Source: Candidatus Defluviibacterium haderslevense (GTDB lineage Bacteria; Bacteroidota; Bacteroidia; Chitinophagales; Saprospiraceae). From it: a stretch of 64,000 nt of DNA. Below are positions 27,466 through 37,503 of this stretch, in pieces. Positions within the stretch are counted from its first letter, which is position 1. Each line of letters opens with the position of its first letter. The translations under genes were made by a program, and so were the position numbers. The notes beneath the pieces were generated by a model, which saw nothing but the letters and a program-made list of their open reading frames with translations, was not told the origin of the DNA and ran no database searches. The stretch lies in contig JADJRL010000003.1 of NCBI GenBank assembly GCA_016712225.1, forward strand, positions 4,787,501 through 4,851,500, written 5' to 3'.

Positions 27466-28947
27466 TCAATTCAAAACAATAAACTGCAAAACTTCTTTAC
27501 CGACCTTTAAGAAATAGAGTCCAGGCAAATACTGATCTATTAAAATCCGTGAGTTATACTCAGAAATTAGCAATCGAATACCCACAGAATTATATATTTC
27601 AATTTGTTTAGGTATGTCTATCGCCTCAATAGTAATATAGGTCTTAGCAGGGTTTGGAAATATTTTGATACTTCTAGTATGCTGTTCATCTAATACATCA
27701 TGATCCGCCGTTGCAATATTAAATTCTATTGCACCAATGGAACGGGATGTGGGAGAAAATGTTTTTCCATAAAAATCATATTTGGGCTCGTTGACCATTT
27801 TACCATTCCCTATTGCAGGACTACCGTTAACTAGATTATAATTATTGTTCTTTCCATCTTGAAAAATAACTGTATTATTACCAAATAGTGTTGGATTTTT
27901 ATCTTTGATCGGATCTAAATCCGGAGTATCCCAATAGGGTCCATTGAACACCGGATTTATTATACTGCAATATATATTGTTACTAAAACTTGCAGCACCA
28001 GCCAGTTGTTTTCCACCATTAAAGTACGCTGAACTTCCAAAAGCAAAAATATTGTTCTCAACTTTATTCCCAGTCAATGAAGGATACAAAATACTTGTGG
28101 TTAAAAATCTCATGGTAGCTTGTCCACAATTATAAAAGGTATTATTGACAACATTGCAGTTGACTGCAGAACTCAATGCAAGTCCGCGGTAACCTCCTAC
28201 GACAATATTAGAATAGAAATTAAGATTTTTAACTTCATAATTTTCATTGGGACAATAAAATTGCGCACCTGTATCACCGCCAAGTTCAAATGCAACCCAA
28301 CTGGCCTGAGAAGCATTTATAAAAAAATTGCGCTCCATGGTTATATCAGATGCCCCTCCTTTGATATGACCTCCAGTTAGGCAATTTTCAATACGATTTT
28401 CAATGATACTTCCGGCATGACATACATTATAATCCATCGCGCTTGTTGCTGGAAAATCTTTAAAAATATTATTGGAAACCTCAAAACTATCCACCCCACC
28501 AAATTTAAATGCAGCGATCGCATTGGGATCAGAAACGTTTGAAAATATACAATTACGAACAACAATATGCTTGGATTGTGTCAAACAACTTCCACCATTA
28601 TCTACACTGAATAATCTACCTGGGTTTTTGGAATTGCCTTTGAAATTTAAATATTCAAATCGCAGATAGGAACAACTTGCAAATTGCCAGGTTCCAGATA
28701 TATCAATTTGATCCGTTCCAAACGGACGAATGGTGATCCATTTATTCTGGGCTCCTTGCAAATTGGTAATGTATTGGTATCCTGAATAAGAACCAGCGTG
28801 TAAAAAAACGGTGTCGCCCGGTTTAATTGCATTTGATTTGAATGCGGCTTCTATATTGGTATAAGCTTGCCCCGGCCCTAGGTGAACCTGAGCATTAATG
28901 ACCCACATATTAGCAAAATAGAAAAAACATGCAATAATTTTATTCAT
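27466..28947 (-). CDS. Secreted right-handed parallel beta-helix protein with T9SS sorting domain
   Basis: 493 residues with a signal peptide (ANMWVINAQVHLGPGQAY). Residues about 25-400 show the beta-helix cadence of polysaccharide lyase-like or DUF1565 proteins (YTNIEAAFKSNAIKPGDTVFLHAGSY; repeated NNIF, NNTFYNC and NIVVGGYRG turns). The last ~75 residues form a type A sorting domain (IKIFPNPAKTYITIEAIDIPKQIEIYNSVG ... LPGLYFLKVGKEVLQFIVLN). Probably a surface or secreted glycan-active or adhesive protein. No catalytic residues can be named. Confidence 0.83.
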   Translation of the reverse strand: MNKIIACFFYFANMWVINAQVHLGPGQAYTNIEAAFKSNAIKPGDTVFLHAGSYSGYQYITNLQGAQNKWITIRPFGTDQIDISGTWQFASCSYLRFEYLNFKGNSKNPGRLFSVDNGGSCLTQSKHIVVRNCIFSNVSDPNAIAAFKFGGVDSFEVSNNIFKDFPATSAMDYNVCHAGSIIENRIENCLTGGHIKGGASDITMERNFFINASQASWVAFELGGDTGAQFYCPNENYEVKNLNFYSNIVVGGYRGLALSSAVNCNVVNNTFYNCGQATMRFLTTSILYPSLTGNKVENNIFAFGSSAYFNGGKQLAGAASFSNNIYCSIINPVFNGPYWDTPDLDPIKDKNPTLFGNNTVIFQDGKNNNYNLVNGSPAIGNGKMVNEPKYDFYGKTFSPTSRSIGAIEFNIATADHDVLDEQHTRSIKIFPNPAKTYITIEAIDIPKQIEIYNSVGIRLLISEYNSRILIDQYLPGLYFLKVGKEVLQFIVLN

Positions 28948-29286
28948 TTTAATTAGATGTTATTGATTTTAGAATATGCTTTGTAAATTTCTTTAAATTT
29001 GATCATTATATTGTATCCATTTTTTTCTACAAATAAGTTTCATAAATAATTGCATAAATATAAAATTACTTAACACCAGTAATTTTTGTTTTTTTGTCAG
29101 ACCCATTCACAATAGTACAAAAAATTGAGCTTTAGAAAACAACATTTATTTCATATACCATAAAATTACAAATTAATCTTATAAAAAAATTAAATGCCTA
29201 CGAAAATGACTTCACTTCTTACCATGAAACTTTTTTTGTTGTGATCTCTCGTCTTTGATTATCTTCATCCCAAATTTTAAATACTT
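28948..29286. other. Divergent intergenic region, no feature recognised
   Basis: 339 AT-rich bases between two divergent genes, so it should hold both promoters. I could not pick a convincing element for either. Confidence 0.45.
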
Positions 29287-32200
29287 ATGAAATATATTGT
29301 TTTATTACTGGCACTTCTTTCTATAACTTTATTTGCTCAGGATAAAAAGAAGTGGGATGTAAATAACCCAAAAGGACCCTATAAAGAATTTTCATTTACC
29401 GTTGATGAAGGAACATGGATGAATCTGGACGTATCACCTGATGGAAAGGAAATTGTCTTTGATTTATTAGGTGACATATATACCATGCCGATTGAAGGAG
29501 GCGCAACTAAGTGCTTGAGAAGTGGATTGGCCCTAGAAGTCCAACCGAGGTACAGCCCGGATGGCAAAAAAATATCTTTTACCTCTGATGCAGGTGGAGG
29601 TGACAATATTTGGGTAATGGATAAGGATGGGAGTCATGCCAAACAAATCACTAAAGAGAATTTCAGACTACTCAATAACGCCGTTTGGACCCCTGGTGGA
29701 GATTACCTGATTGCCCGCAAACATTTTACTTCACATCGTTCTTTAGGAGCTGGTGAACTCTGGATTTATCATTTATCAGGTGGCGAAGGATTACAGTTGA
29801 CTCCAAGAAAAAATGATCAACAGGATTTGAATGAACCTTCATGCAGTTCTGATGGAAGATATATTTACTATAGTGAGGACATGTATCCCGGAGGATTTTT
29901 TCAGTATAATAAAGACCCCAATAATCAGATTTTCGTGATCAAAAGATATGATCGAGACAAAGGTATATCCGAACAAGTAACCGGCGGTCCTGGTGGTGCA
30001 TTTCGCCCTCAAATTTCACATGATGGCAAGACCCTGGCTTTTATCAAAAGAGTTCGAGCTAAAACGGTTTTATACCTACGCAATTTGGAAACTGGAGAGG
30101 AATGGCCGCTCTATGATCAATTGAGCAAAGACCTTGCAGAAGCATGGACGACTTTTGGTGTATACACCGGATTTTCATGGATGCCGGATGATAAAAATAT
30201 TGTGATCTGGAGTAAAGGAAAAATTATTAAATTGGATGCCCTCCAAGTTAATCAATCAACGAACATTCCTTTTCAGTGTCTTGTAAAAAATAAAATAGCA
30301 GATGCATTGCGATTTAAGCAGAATATGAATCAAGATACTTTTTCTCCTAAGGTAATTAGACAAGCGACAACTTCACCCAATGGAGAATATCTCGTTTTTA
30401 ATGCTGTAGGATATTTATGGAAAAAGAAACTACCCAATGGAAAACCCATCCGATTATCTAAGGGCAATGATTTTGAATTTGATCCATCTTTTTCTTTTGA
30501 TGGAAAAAATCTAATATATGTTACCTGGAATGATACCAGTTTAGGACGTATTTGCAAACTCGATTTTAGTATTCCAGATTCAGAACCAGAAATACTATCA
30601 AAAGATAAAGGTATATATAGAAATCCTTCATATGCTCCGGATGGCAATTCTATAGTCTATGTAAAAGAAGAAGGTAATGAAATATTAGGCTTCAATCATA
30701 CTGTAAATCCAGGCATCTACACCATGACTGCTACAGGCACAAATGTCAAGTTAGTCATAGATCATGGCTCAGCTCCATTTTTTAATCACAAAGGAGATCG
30801 AATTTATTTTCAGACTGAAAATTCACTGAGTAGTTGCAAAACTGATGGTCAAAATGAACTCCTGATTTTCAAAAGTACCTATGGCAGTCAGTTTCGTGTA
30901 TCGCCGGATGGCAAGTGGGTAGGATTTGTTGATTTGCATCAAGTTTATTTGGCCGCATTTCCATCTATTGGAAAAACCATAGACATGACCGCTGAATCAG
31001 GTTCTGTCCCTGTAAAAAAAGTTTCAAAAGATGCGGGTATAAATCTTCATTGGAGTTCAGATAGTAAAACCTTACATTATACTTTAGGTGATCAATATTA
31101 TTCTATACCATTATCTGACAGATTTGAATTCGTTGCGAACAAACCGGATTCACTGTTTAAAGAACCTGAGAAAGGAATATCGATAAATCTTGTCGTGGAC
31201 TCCGATCACCCCAAAGGTGTCATTGCATTTAAAAATGCGAGAATCATTACCATGAATGGTAATGAAATTATTGAAGATGGAACATTGATTGTGGAAGGAA
31301 ATAAAATAAAAGCAATCGGAAGATCAACTGAAATAAAAATTCCTTCTGAGGCCAAGGAAATTGATTGTAAAGGAAAAACTATAACACCGGGATTTATTGA
31401 TGCGCATGCACACGCCAATCATTTCCGTGCGGGCATCACACCTCAAAAGCACTGGCCATACTATGTCAACTTAGCTTATGGTGTAACAACGATACACGAT
31501 CCATCAGCAAACAGTGAAATAGTCTTTGCACAAAGTGAATTGGTCAAGGCGGGCAGAATGACAGGCCCACGGATATTTTCTACAGGCACCATATTATATG
31601 GCGCAGATGGCGATTTTAAAGCCGTTATCAATTCACTGGATGATGCAAGAAGTGCATTGCGCAGAACTAGCGCATATGGTGCTTTCAGCGTAAAAAGTTA
31701 CAACCAACCAAGACGGGAACAAAATCAGATGATCATCCAAGCAGCCCGTGAACAAAATATTGAAGTAGTACCTGAAGGTGGTTCCTTTTTTTATCATAAT
31801 CTGGGAATGATATTCGATGGACATACTACGATCGAACATAATCTACCCGTTGCTACCTTGTATAATGATGTCATCCAATTATTTGCTAAATCTAAAACTG
31901 CATTAACGCCAACTTTAATCGTTTGTTATGGAGCACCAAATGGTGAATACTATTGGTATCAACATACAAATGTATGGGAAAAAGAAAAATTATTGCGTTT
32001 TACACCACGCGCAATTATAGATACAAGAAGTCGATTTCGCACAATGGTCCCTGAAGAAGAATATGAAAACGGCCACATTTTGGTTTCAAAAAGTCTGAAA
32101 AAACTTAATGATGCCGGAGTACTCATCAACATGGGAGCTCATGGTCAAATTCAAGGAATCGGCGCGCAATGGGAAATATGGATGATGCAACAAGGAGGCA

Positions 32201-32523
32201 TGACGCCGTTGGAGGCTTTGAAAACCGCAACCATTAATCCTGCAATGAGTCTAGGTTTTGATGATTATGTAGGATCACTTAAAGTGGGGAAACTAGCAGA
32301 TCTACTGGTCATGGATAAAAATCCATTGGAAGATATTCACAACACAGAATCGATTCGTTATACCATGATCAATGGACGTCTTTTTGATACTGAAACAATG
32401 AATGAAATGGGTAATAACCAACAAACCCGTGGACGATTTTTCTGGGAATTAAACAAAAGCGCAGAAACATTTCGATACCATGAAGGAAGTAATAGTTTAG
32501 AACTTGGACATGATGAAGATTGA
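29287..32523 (+). CDS. TolB-like beta-propeller / amidohydrolase fusion, secreted
   Basis: 1078 residues with a signal peptide (LLALLSITLFAQ). Residues about 40-620 carry WD40-like PD40 repeats (VSPDGKEIVF, YSPDGKKISF, WTPGGDYL, SSDGRYIYYS, ISHDGKTLAF, VSPDGKWVGF). Residues about 635-1060 are an amidohydrolase domain with the metal motif GFIDAHAHANH, the IEHN segment (possible third metal His) and the terminal GSLKVGKLADLLVMDKNPLEDI. The family is common in Bacteroidota and is thought to act on periplasmic peptides or cyclic amides. The substrate is unknown. It stands alone with convergent yihY downstream. Confidence 0.9.
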   Translation: MKYIVLLLALLSITLFAQDKKKWDVNNPKGPYKEFSFTVDEGTWMNLDVSPDGKEIVFDLLGDIYTMPIEGGATKCLRSGLALEVQPRYSPDGKKISFTSDAGGGDNIWVMDKDGSHAKQITKENFRLLNNAVWTPGGDYLIARKHFTSHRSLGAGELWIYHLSGGEGLQLTPRKNDQQDLNEPSCSSDGRYIYYSEDMYPGGFFQYNKDPNNQIFVIKRYDRDKGISEQVTGGPGGAFRPQISHDGKTLAFIKRVRAKTVLYLRNLETGEEWPLYDQLSKDLAEAWTTFGVYTGFSWMPDDKNIVIWSKGKIIKLDALQVNQSTNIPFQCLVKNKIADALRFKQNMNQDTFSPKVIRQATTSPNGEYLVFNAVGYLWKKKLPNGKPIRLSKGNDFEFDPSFSFDGKNLIYVTWNDTSLGRICKLDFSIPDSEPEILSKDKGIYRNPSYAPDGNSIVYVKEEGNEILGFNHTVNPGIYTMTATGTNVKLVIDHGSAPFFNHKGDRIYFQTENSLSSCKTDGQNELLIFKSTYGSQFRVSPDGKWVGFVDLHQVYLAAFPSIGKTIDMTAESGSVPVKKVSKDAGINLHWSSDSKTLHYTLGDQYYSIPLSDRFEFVANKPDSLFKEPEKGISINLVVDSDHPKGVIAFKNARIITMNGNEIIEDGTLIVEGNKIKAIGRSTEIKIPSEAKEIDCKGKTITPGFIDAHAHANHFRAGITPQKHWPYYVNLAYGVTTIHDPSANSEIVFAQSELVKAGRMTGPRIFSTGTILYGADGDFKAVINSLDDARSALRRTSAYGAFSVKSYNQPRREQNQMIIQAAREQNIEVVPEGGSFFYHNLGMIFDGHTTIEHNLPVATLYNDVIQLFAKSKTALTPTLIVCYGAPNGEYYWYQHTNVWEKEKLLRFTPRAIIDTRSRFRTMVPEEEYENGHILVSKSLKKLNDAGVLINMGAHGQIQGIGAQWEIWMMQQGGMTPLEALKTATINPAMSLGFDDYVGSLKVGKLADLLVMDKNPLEDIHNTESIRYTMINGRLFDTETMNEMGNNQQTRGRFFWELNKSAETFRYHEGSNSLELGHDED

Positions 32524-32616
32524 TGGTTAAACTCTAATTGTGAAATCGGTTATTTTAGGTACCAAGTTCAATTTGCAATAGAAATTCAAAATGGAGTTAA
32601 TTTAATTTGGACTAAA

Positions 32617-33507
32617 TCATGCATGAACTCTTCTTGCATTTTCATCAGGTGGAATTGTGCCATCCTGTAGTTCTGCATAGGCGTGGATAAATTCTGCACC
32701 ATAAAAAACGATCATGGATGAATAAGAAACCCAAAGTAAGATTAGAATAATTGAACCGGCAGCTCCATATCCCGAGCCAGGGTCTGCTGTCCCAAAATAA
32801 ATTTCTAAACTAAATTTTCCAATCTCAAACAATAATGCAGTAACGAATGAACCAATCCAGACATGCTTCCATTTTACTTTTGCATCTGGAAAAAACTTAA
32901 ACATGAGTGCGAATAATAATGCAAGAATACTTAATGATAAAATAAAATTGACAATTTGCAAAATTATAAGTAAGGATTCTGAAAAACGCTGTGCAACCCA
33001 GTTGCCGAAAGCTAAAAGTATAGCTGAAAATACAAATGAAACAATTAAAATAAATGCAATGGATAGTATTAGCCCGAATGAGAATAAACGTGCTTTGAGC
33101 AAATGCAGAATGCCCGATTTAGTTTCATCAGCTTTTACGTTCCAAATATTATTTAATGATTTTTGAAATTGAACAAAAACGCCAGTTGCTCCAAGTAGAA
33201 TTGTGAATACCCCAAGAATAGTTGACCAGACTGAAGTTTTTGATTCTATTCCTTTTATAATTATTTCTTGAATTTGTCTTCCTGTATCCACACCCATCGC
33301 AGAGGAGATTTGCCCGGTAATATTTTCAATTACCTTATCCTGGCCAAAGAAATATCCTGCAACAGTTATGATTACAACAAGCAACCCAGGTAGTGAAAAA
33401 ATAGCGTAGTATGCAATGACTGCGCTTTCCTTAAATGGGTCCTTTGACCACCATTCCTTAGTGGCAGTTTTTACAATCTTGAAAATGGTTTTAACATTTA
33501 TTTTCAT
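32617..33507 (-). CDS. YihY/BrkB-family inner-membrane protein
   Basis: 296 residues with six hydrophobic segments. The opening KEWWSKDPFKESAVIAYYAIFSLPGLLVV is the family's conserved N-terminus, followed by GATGVFVQFQKSLNNIWNV and, at the C-terminus, SYGAAGSIILILLWVSYSSMIVFYGAEF-like sequence. Once misnamed RNase BN, the family's function is unresolved. It lies downstream of the YqjE/YtxH-like membrane genes on the same strand. Confidence 0.9.
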   Translation of the reverse strand: MKINVKTIFKIVKTATKEWWSKDPFKESAVIAYYAIFSLPGLLVVIITVAGYFFGQDKVIENITGQISSAMGVDTGRQIQEIIIKGIESKTSVWSTILGVFTILLGATGVFVQFQKSLNNIWNVKADETKSGILHLLKARLFSFGLILSIAFILIVSFVFSAILLAFGNWVAQRFSESLLIILQIVNFILSLSILALLFALMFKFFPDAKVKWKHVWIGSFVTALLFEIGKFSLEIYFGTADPGSGYGAAGSIILILLWVSYSSMIVFYGAEFIHAYAELQDGTIPPDENARRVHA

Positions 33508-33892
33508 TTCTTTTCCACATTCTTCTTATTCGAATTAATATTCGTTGGAAGAGATTTCTTAAGTCACTTGTATATACTGCTTTAACCGACTGGATGTTTA
33601 TATCATGGTCAAGGAGATTAATCCATGTCTATTTAAAATCATTTCGTAATACCTCTCAACATAGAATCAGAAGTAATAAAAATTAGGCACAAGATAGTAT
33701 GAACAGAAAAATCTTGAAATGGAATAATAATAAAACACATTAAAGATACATTGCCAAAACAATACTCAAATAATAACAAAAACGACAATGGCACCACTAA
33801 AGCTATCTCTCCATCCATTTACACTGGACCTACCAACGGTCCTCTAAAAATTTGATTCCTATTATTTCTTTTAAAAAATAAATTACTCGTGT
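33508..33892. other. Intergenic, no feature recognised
   Basis: 385 bp upstream of the YihY-family gene. Apart from a short ATTCGAATTAATATTCG inverted repeat near 33529 I see nothing that can be named. Confidence 0.45.
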
Positions 33893-34309
33893 TTATGAAG
33901 TACCATTATGATGTAAAACTTTATTTGATTCCTTTCTATATTTCAAAAAACGATGTATGAGATTTTCACCAAGCACTTTGATATGGTCAGATTGTTTAGA
34001 CACAACATTAGTGATTGCAACTTGTAATAGAGTTCCAACAACTCTTCTAAACCGATTATGCGAACTATTAACAAAAACTTTCTTGGCAACAAATCCAATA
34101 CCGAGGCTCAAAGCATTGCCAAATAGATCATTTTTTGTATCCGCTGAAGAAGTAAATTCCTTAAAAGTACTTTTAATTAAATTAACAGGTTTTAAGCTTT
34201 CATATGAGGTATGCAGTTGTTCCTTGAGTAAAGCAAGCTCGTTGGCATGCTTGTTTTGTGATTTATTAATTTCCTCATTTAAGGTGTCTGTTTCGTTTTT
34301 ACGTTTCAT
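33893..34309 (-). CDS. Hypothetical protein of a membrane-stress cluster
   Basis: 138 residues. The N-terminal third is a charged, probably helical or coiled-coil region (NEEINKSQNKHANELALLKEQLHTSYESLKP), followed by a moderately hydrophobic Gly-containing segment (LFGNALSLGIGFVAKKVFV). I recognise no named family. The ATG overlaps the stop of the YqjE-like gene by 4 bp, so the two are co-translated, and by context it should work at the inner membrane with its neighbours. Confidence 0.65.
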   Translation of the reverse strand: MKRKNETDTLNEEINKSQNKHANELALLKEQLHTSYESLKPVNLIKSTFKEFTSSADTKNDLFGNALSLGIGFVAKKVFVNSSHNRFRRVVGTLLQVAITNVVSKQSDHIKVLGENLIHRFLKYRKESNKVLHHNGTS

Positions 34310-34659
34310 ACTATTTTTTGTTTAAGCAATTGTCTTATAATTAAATTGCTAATTGGATATTTTAGCCAACTATGACGAAAGATATGAAATAGCAAGGCTA
34401 GTAGGCCATAAGTGCCTCCAATAATAAAAAAACCGTAATAGGAATCACCCAGGATTTTTCCTAACCACAAAGCAATACCAATGTTAATTATTAAGAATGA
34501 CAATGCAACGGTAATAACAACTGCAAGGCGTGAAACCAATGATGAGGCTACATCAGCTGATTTGTCTATCGCATTTAACTTAAACAATTCAATTGAAGTA
34601 TTGCCATAATCTTCTGCCCTTTGCAAAAGAGTTGCTATTGGAGTTGCATTGTCTGTCAT
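34306..34659 (-). CDS. YqjE / phage holin-like membrane protein
   Basis: 117 residues: an amphipathic N-terminal helix (LLQRAEDYGNTSIELFKLNAIDKSADVASSLVSRLA) followed by two membrane segments (VVITVALSFLIINIGIALWLG and YGFFIIGGTYGLLALLFHIF). This is the layout of the YqjE/holin superfamily III group found beside YqjD/ElaB- or YtxH-like proteins. It lies 40 bp downstream of the YtxH gene. Confidence 0.75.
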   Translation of the reverse strand: MTDNATPIATLLQRAEDYGNTSIELFKLNAIDKSADVASSLVSRLAVVITVALSFLIINIGIALWLGKILGDSYYGFFIIGGTYGLLALLFHIFRHSWLKYPISNLIIRQLLKQKIV

Positions 34660-34699
34660 ACACTATATTATAACTATTATAAAAAAATAGAAAAACAAA

Positions 34700-34999
34700 T
34701 TAAGATACAATTTGCTTACCATCAGAAGAAGCATATCTTGCTTCCTTTTTTGCATCTTCGAATTTAGCCTTACCATTTTCTGCAAAATCTTTAGCGTCTT
34801 TTTTGACACCTTCAAATTTTTCTGTCAAAGTTTCAAGAAAGTCTTCAAATTTGGTTCTATATTCATCAACATAGCTATTGCCTTTGTCTTTGATTTTTTT
34901 TCGGGTTTGTGAACCACTCTCTGGGGCTAATAATAATCCCGCTAACGCACCTAAGGCAATCCCTGCCAATGCTCCCAATAACACTTTACTAGTACTCAT
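34700..34999 (-). CDS. YtxH-domain membrane protein
   Basis: 99 residues. One Gly/Ala-rich membrane segment (GALAGIALGALAGLLLAPESGSQTRKKIKDKG) followed by a highly charged amphipathic helix, the YtxH/gas-vesicle-like signature. Members are often stress-induced and membrane-associated. It is the first gene of the ytxH-yqjE-hypothetical unit. Confidence 0.86.
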   Translation of the reverse strand: MSTSKVLLGALAGIALGALAGLLLAPESGSQTRKKIKDKGNSYVDEYRTKFEDFLETLTEKFEGVKKDAKDFAENGKAKFEDAKKEARYASSDGKQIVS

Positions 35000-35532
35000 A
35001 ATTGTTGTTTTAAATTGTTAATTAATTTTATTTATTTTACGTTAATATTGCAATTTTATTTGTTTGCAATAATATGGTAAAGGTAAGTTGTATTATAATG
35101 AAAGTCTTACACCATCCATTAAAAAAGTTACATGATTATAATTTTCAATAATTTAATAGCTTATAGAAAAAAATATTCCAATATAGAAGCTCATTTAACC
35201 CCATAGAATATGGTACCGTATTTTATACAGCAAGAATTGATATACTTTAAAAAAGAAATATGAAATGAAAATTTTAAAGGACTATTTAAAATTATAAGAA
35301 TAAGTAAGACCTAATATTTAAATTATACAATACACGTATTAATTTATTAAAGAAAAGAAATTCGTTTAACAGAAAGCTATTCGCTATAAACGAACTGATA
35401 AATGGAGAACAGACTCGTGTACCTTTTCGTTGGTCACAGAAAGAAGGTTGGGAAATTTCTATGTCCCTGATACCATTTTGCCAACCTGACAAATCATTAA
35501 CTATCCTGCTAAACTGAATTTCTATTTCTATA
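35000..35532. other. Intergenic, AT-rich, possible gene remnant
   Basis: 533 bp. The plus strand holds an open stretch of about 70 codons ending near 35512 (segment RVPFRWSQKEGWEISMSLIP) without a good start, and the minus strand has a 66-codon frame over the same bases (35292-35492). Neither has a homologue I recognise. It may be a decayed gene end. Confidence 0.3.
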
Positions 35533-37107
35533 TCATTGACTTTCCAAAGTTATTTTATGACTATATGCAGGCAAATCGGTAATGGCTGGTCCGTTGATTA
35601 CTTTGCCGGTATAGGTAAAGCGGCTACCGTGACATGGACAATCCCAACTACGCTCATCTTTATTCCAAACGACCATACATTTAAGGTGAGTACATTCAGC
35701 GGAAACAATATGTAGTATTCCATTTTCATCACAGTACGCGCCACATTTTTCACCCTCTAATTTCACAATGGCCGCGTCACCATTTTTTATTCCTGACAGT
35801 TCTTGAGAACCAGTATAAAACCATTTTTTAACCAAATTAATAAAATCGTCCTTTAATAATTTAAAAAACTTTCCACTTGAGTGTAATGTAAAACGTGAAG
35901 GCGAATAAATTTTTTCATACTTGTTTACATTGCCTATTATTAAATCTTTTACAAGCACACCTGCAATGGCACTATAAGTCATGCCAATTCCTGAATCACC
36001 CGTTACAATATATACATTATCTTCATCCCAGGGATTGCGTCCAATGAATGCAACAGAATCCATGGATACCATAATTTGACCCGACCATTTTGAAATGATT
36101 TCACCTATGCCAAATCGCTTTCGCGTCCAATTTTCTAAAGATTCATACGCATCTTTGTCAGTTGGCACACCAACAGGATGGTCCTCTCCTCCGCAAAGAA
36201 GTAAATCATGAGCTTCATTATACGAATGAATGCGTATATAATGATAAGGTTTTGCCGTTGCACTAAGATCTCCAGTATCCCACCACATTGCTTTAGGCAA
36301 ACTATCTTTTTTTATTAATGCACCTATGACATAACTTCGCACGGCAGTTTGTTTTAGCATCATGGCATACACATCATTTACTGGAGCGTTGGTGGCAACG
36401 ACTATGTGTTGGGCTTTTACGGTGTAACCCGCAGAAGTGTCAATTCCCTTGCTGTGTATCTCCTTGGCATGTGTTTGTGTAAATATTTTGCCGCCCCTTT
36501 TTTCAATAGCAATGCACAGTCCATTTAGATATTTCAATGGATGAAATTGCGCCTGGTTACCAAAACATATACTCGCTCCTTCATTGGGTATACCAGGAGT
36601 CGTGTTCATTTTTTCTGCTATAATTCCTGCACGGAGAGCGGCTTCCATTTCTTTTTTGAGTGAATCTTTATGGTCGGAAGGATGTGCAAACAAATATCCA
36701 TTCATTTGCTGGAAATCGCAGTCTATATTTTCTTTTGCAATCGTATACTTTACAAATTCAATCGCCTCTTTATGGCTTTCTGCAATAAGTTTGGTGCTTT
36801 CCTTTCCGAATATTTCTTCCATTTCATAATAACGTTGGTCCAATGCAGTAACAAGTTGTGCTGTGGTTCTGCCTGTTTCGCCGCTACCAATGAAACCATC
36901 TTCTATCACGATTACTTTTTTACCTGCTTGGGAAAGGCAATATGCAATACTTAATCCTACAATACCTGCACACACGATTACTACATCGGTTTCAATGTTT
37001 TCTTCTAAAGGGTAATAATTATCAAAAGGTACACGCGGTGCAAACCAGCAGGAGTACTGACTTCCTGCTGTTACTTTACCACTTTGTTCGTTAGTTAAAA
37101 TTTGCAC
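35533..37107 (-). CDS. FAD-dependent oxidoreductase with C-terminal Rieske 2Fe-2S domain
   Basis: 524 residues. Residues about 38-400 form a DAO-type FAD domain (TDVVIVCAGIVGLSIAYCLSQAGKKVIVIEDG; IVTGDSGIGMTYSAIAG). Residues about 425-524 form a Rieske domain with both ligand pairs (CTHLKCMVVWN and WDCPCHGSRF). In the first dinucleotide motif the usual GxGxxG reads CAGIVG, a Gly-to-Cys change. Related fusions oxidise small amines or thiosulfate-like donors. The substrate here is unknown. It is a single gene flanked by long gaps. Confidence 0.87.
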   Translation of the reverse strand: MQILTNEQSGKVTAGSQYSCWFAPRVPFDNYYPLEENIETDVVIVCAGIVGLSIAYCLSQAGKKVIVIEDGFIGSGETGRTTAQLVTALDQRYYEMEEIFGKESTKLIAESHKEAIEFVKYTIAKENIDCDFQQMNGYLFAHPSDHKDSLKKEMEAALRAGIIAEKMNTTPGIPNEGASICFGNQAQFHPLKYLNGLCIAIEKRGGKIFTQTHAKEIHSKGIDTSAGYTVKAQHIVVATNAPVNDVYAMMLKQTAVRSYVIGALIKKDSLPKAMWWDTGDLSATAKPYHYIRIHSYNEAHDLLLCGGEDHPVGVPTDKDAYESLENWTRKRFGIGEIISKWSGQIMVSMDSVAFIGRNPWDEDNVYIVTGDSGIGMTYSAIAGVLVKDLIIGNVNKYEKIYSPSRFTLHSSGKFFKLLKDDFINLVKKWFYTGSQELSGIKNGDAAIVKLEGEKCGAYCDENGILHIVSAECTHLKCMVVWNKDERSWDCPCHGSRFTYTGKVINGPAITDLPAYSHKITLESQ

Positions 37108-37503
37108 GACACAAAGGTCTGTACTTTTTATAAGGCGAATGTTACACTATTGTTTTATGAAGTTACAACATTCTGAAGTTAAAATATTGACAAGTGTTCT
37201 TCATATAGCCTAAAGCTTCTTAGAACAAAGTTGGTTTTCTTAATGAACACATTGATGAAATTTAATCTTCAATTTTCAAATAAAAAAATTGATTTTTTAA
37301 AATATTAACCGTCATTTTGTTTCTAATAATAGTTTTTAAAAAGAATGCTCCCGTACAATTTATTGGCATATAATTATTGTAGAGTCTTCATTGAAATGAA
37401 GCAGCTCATGACACATATTTACATTGACTTATAATATCCTGACATGTACTGACGCATTAGAATAATTATTACCAGGTCATGCTAATGGTACTTTCTCTTT
37501 CTT
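37108..37503. repeat. Gap carrying dispersed element copy 1 (A at 37333-37369, B-like at 37441-37482)
   Basis: The A block contains AATGCTCCCGTACAATTTA and TTGGCAT, matching copies at 43.05, 46.03 and 50.0 kb. The B-like block contains GCATTAGAATAATTATTACC, matching the copy at 50.12 kb. On the minus strand the order is gene 3' end, B, A, as in the copy at 49.9-50.2 kb. Confidence 0.65.

Noticed and set aside
35292..35492. 66-codon minus-strand frame
   Set aside because: No recognisable family or start signal, and the opposite strand over the same bases is equally protein-like, so it is at best a remnant.
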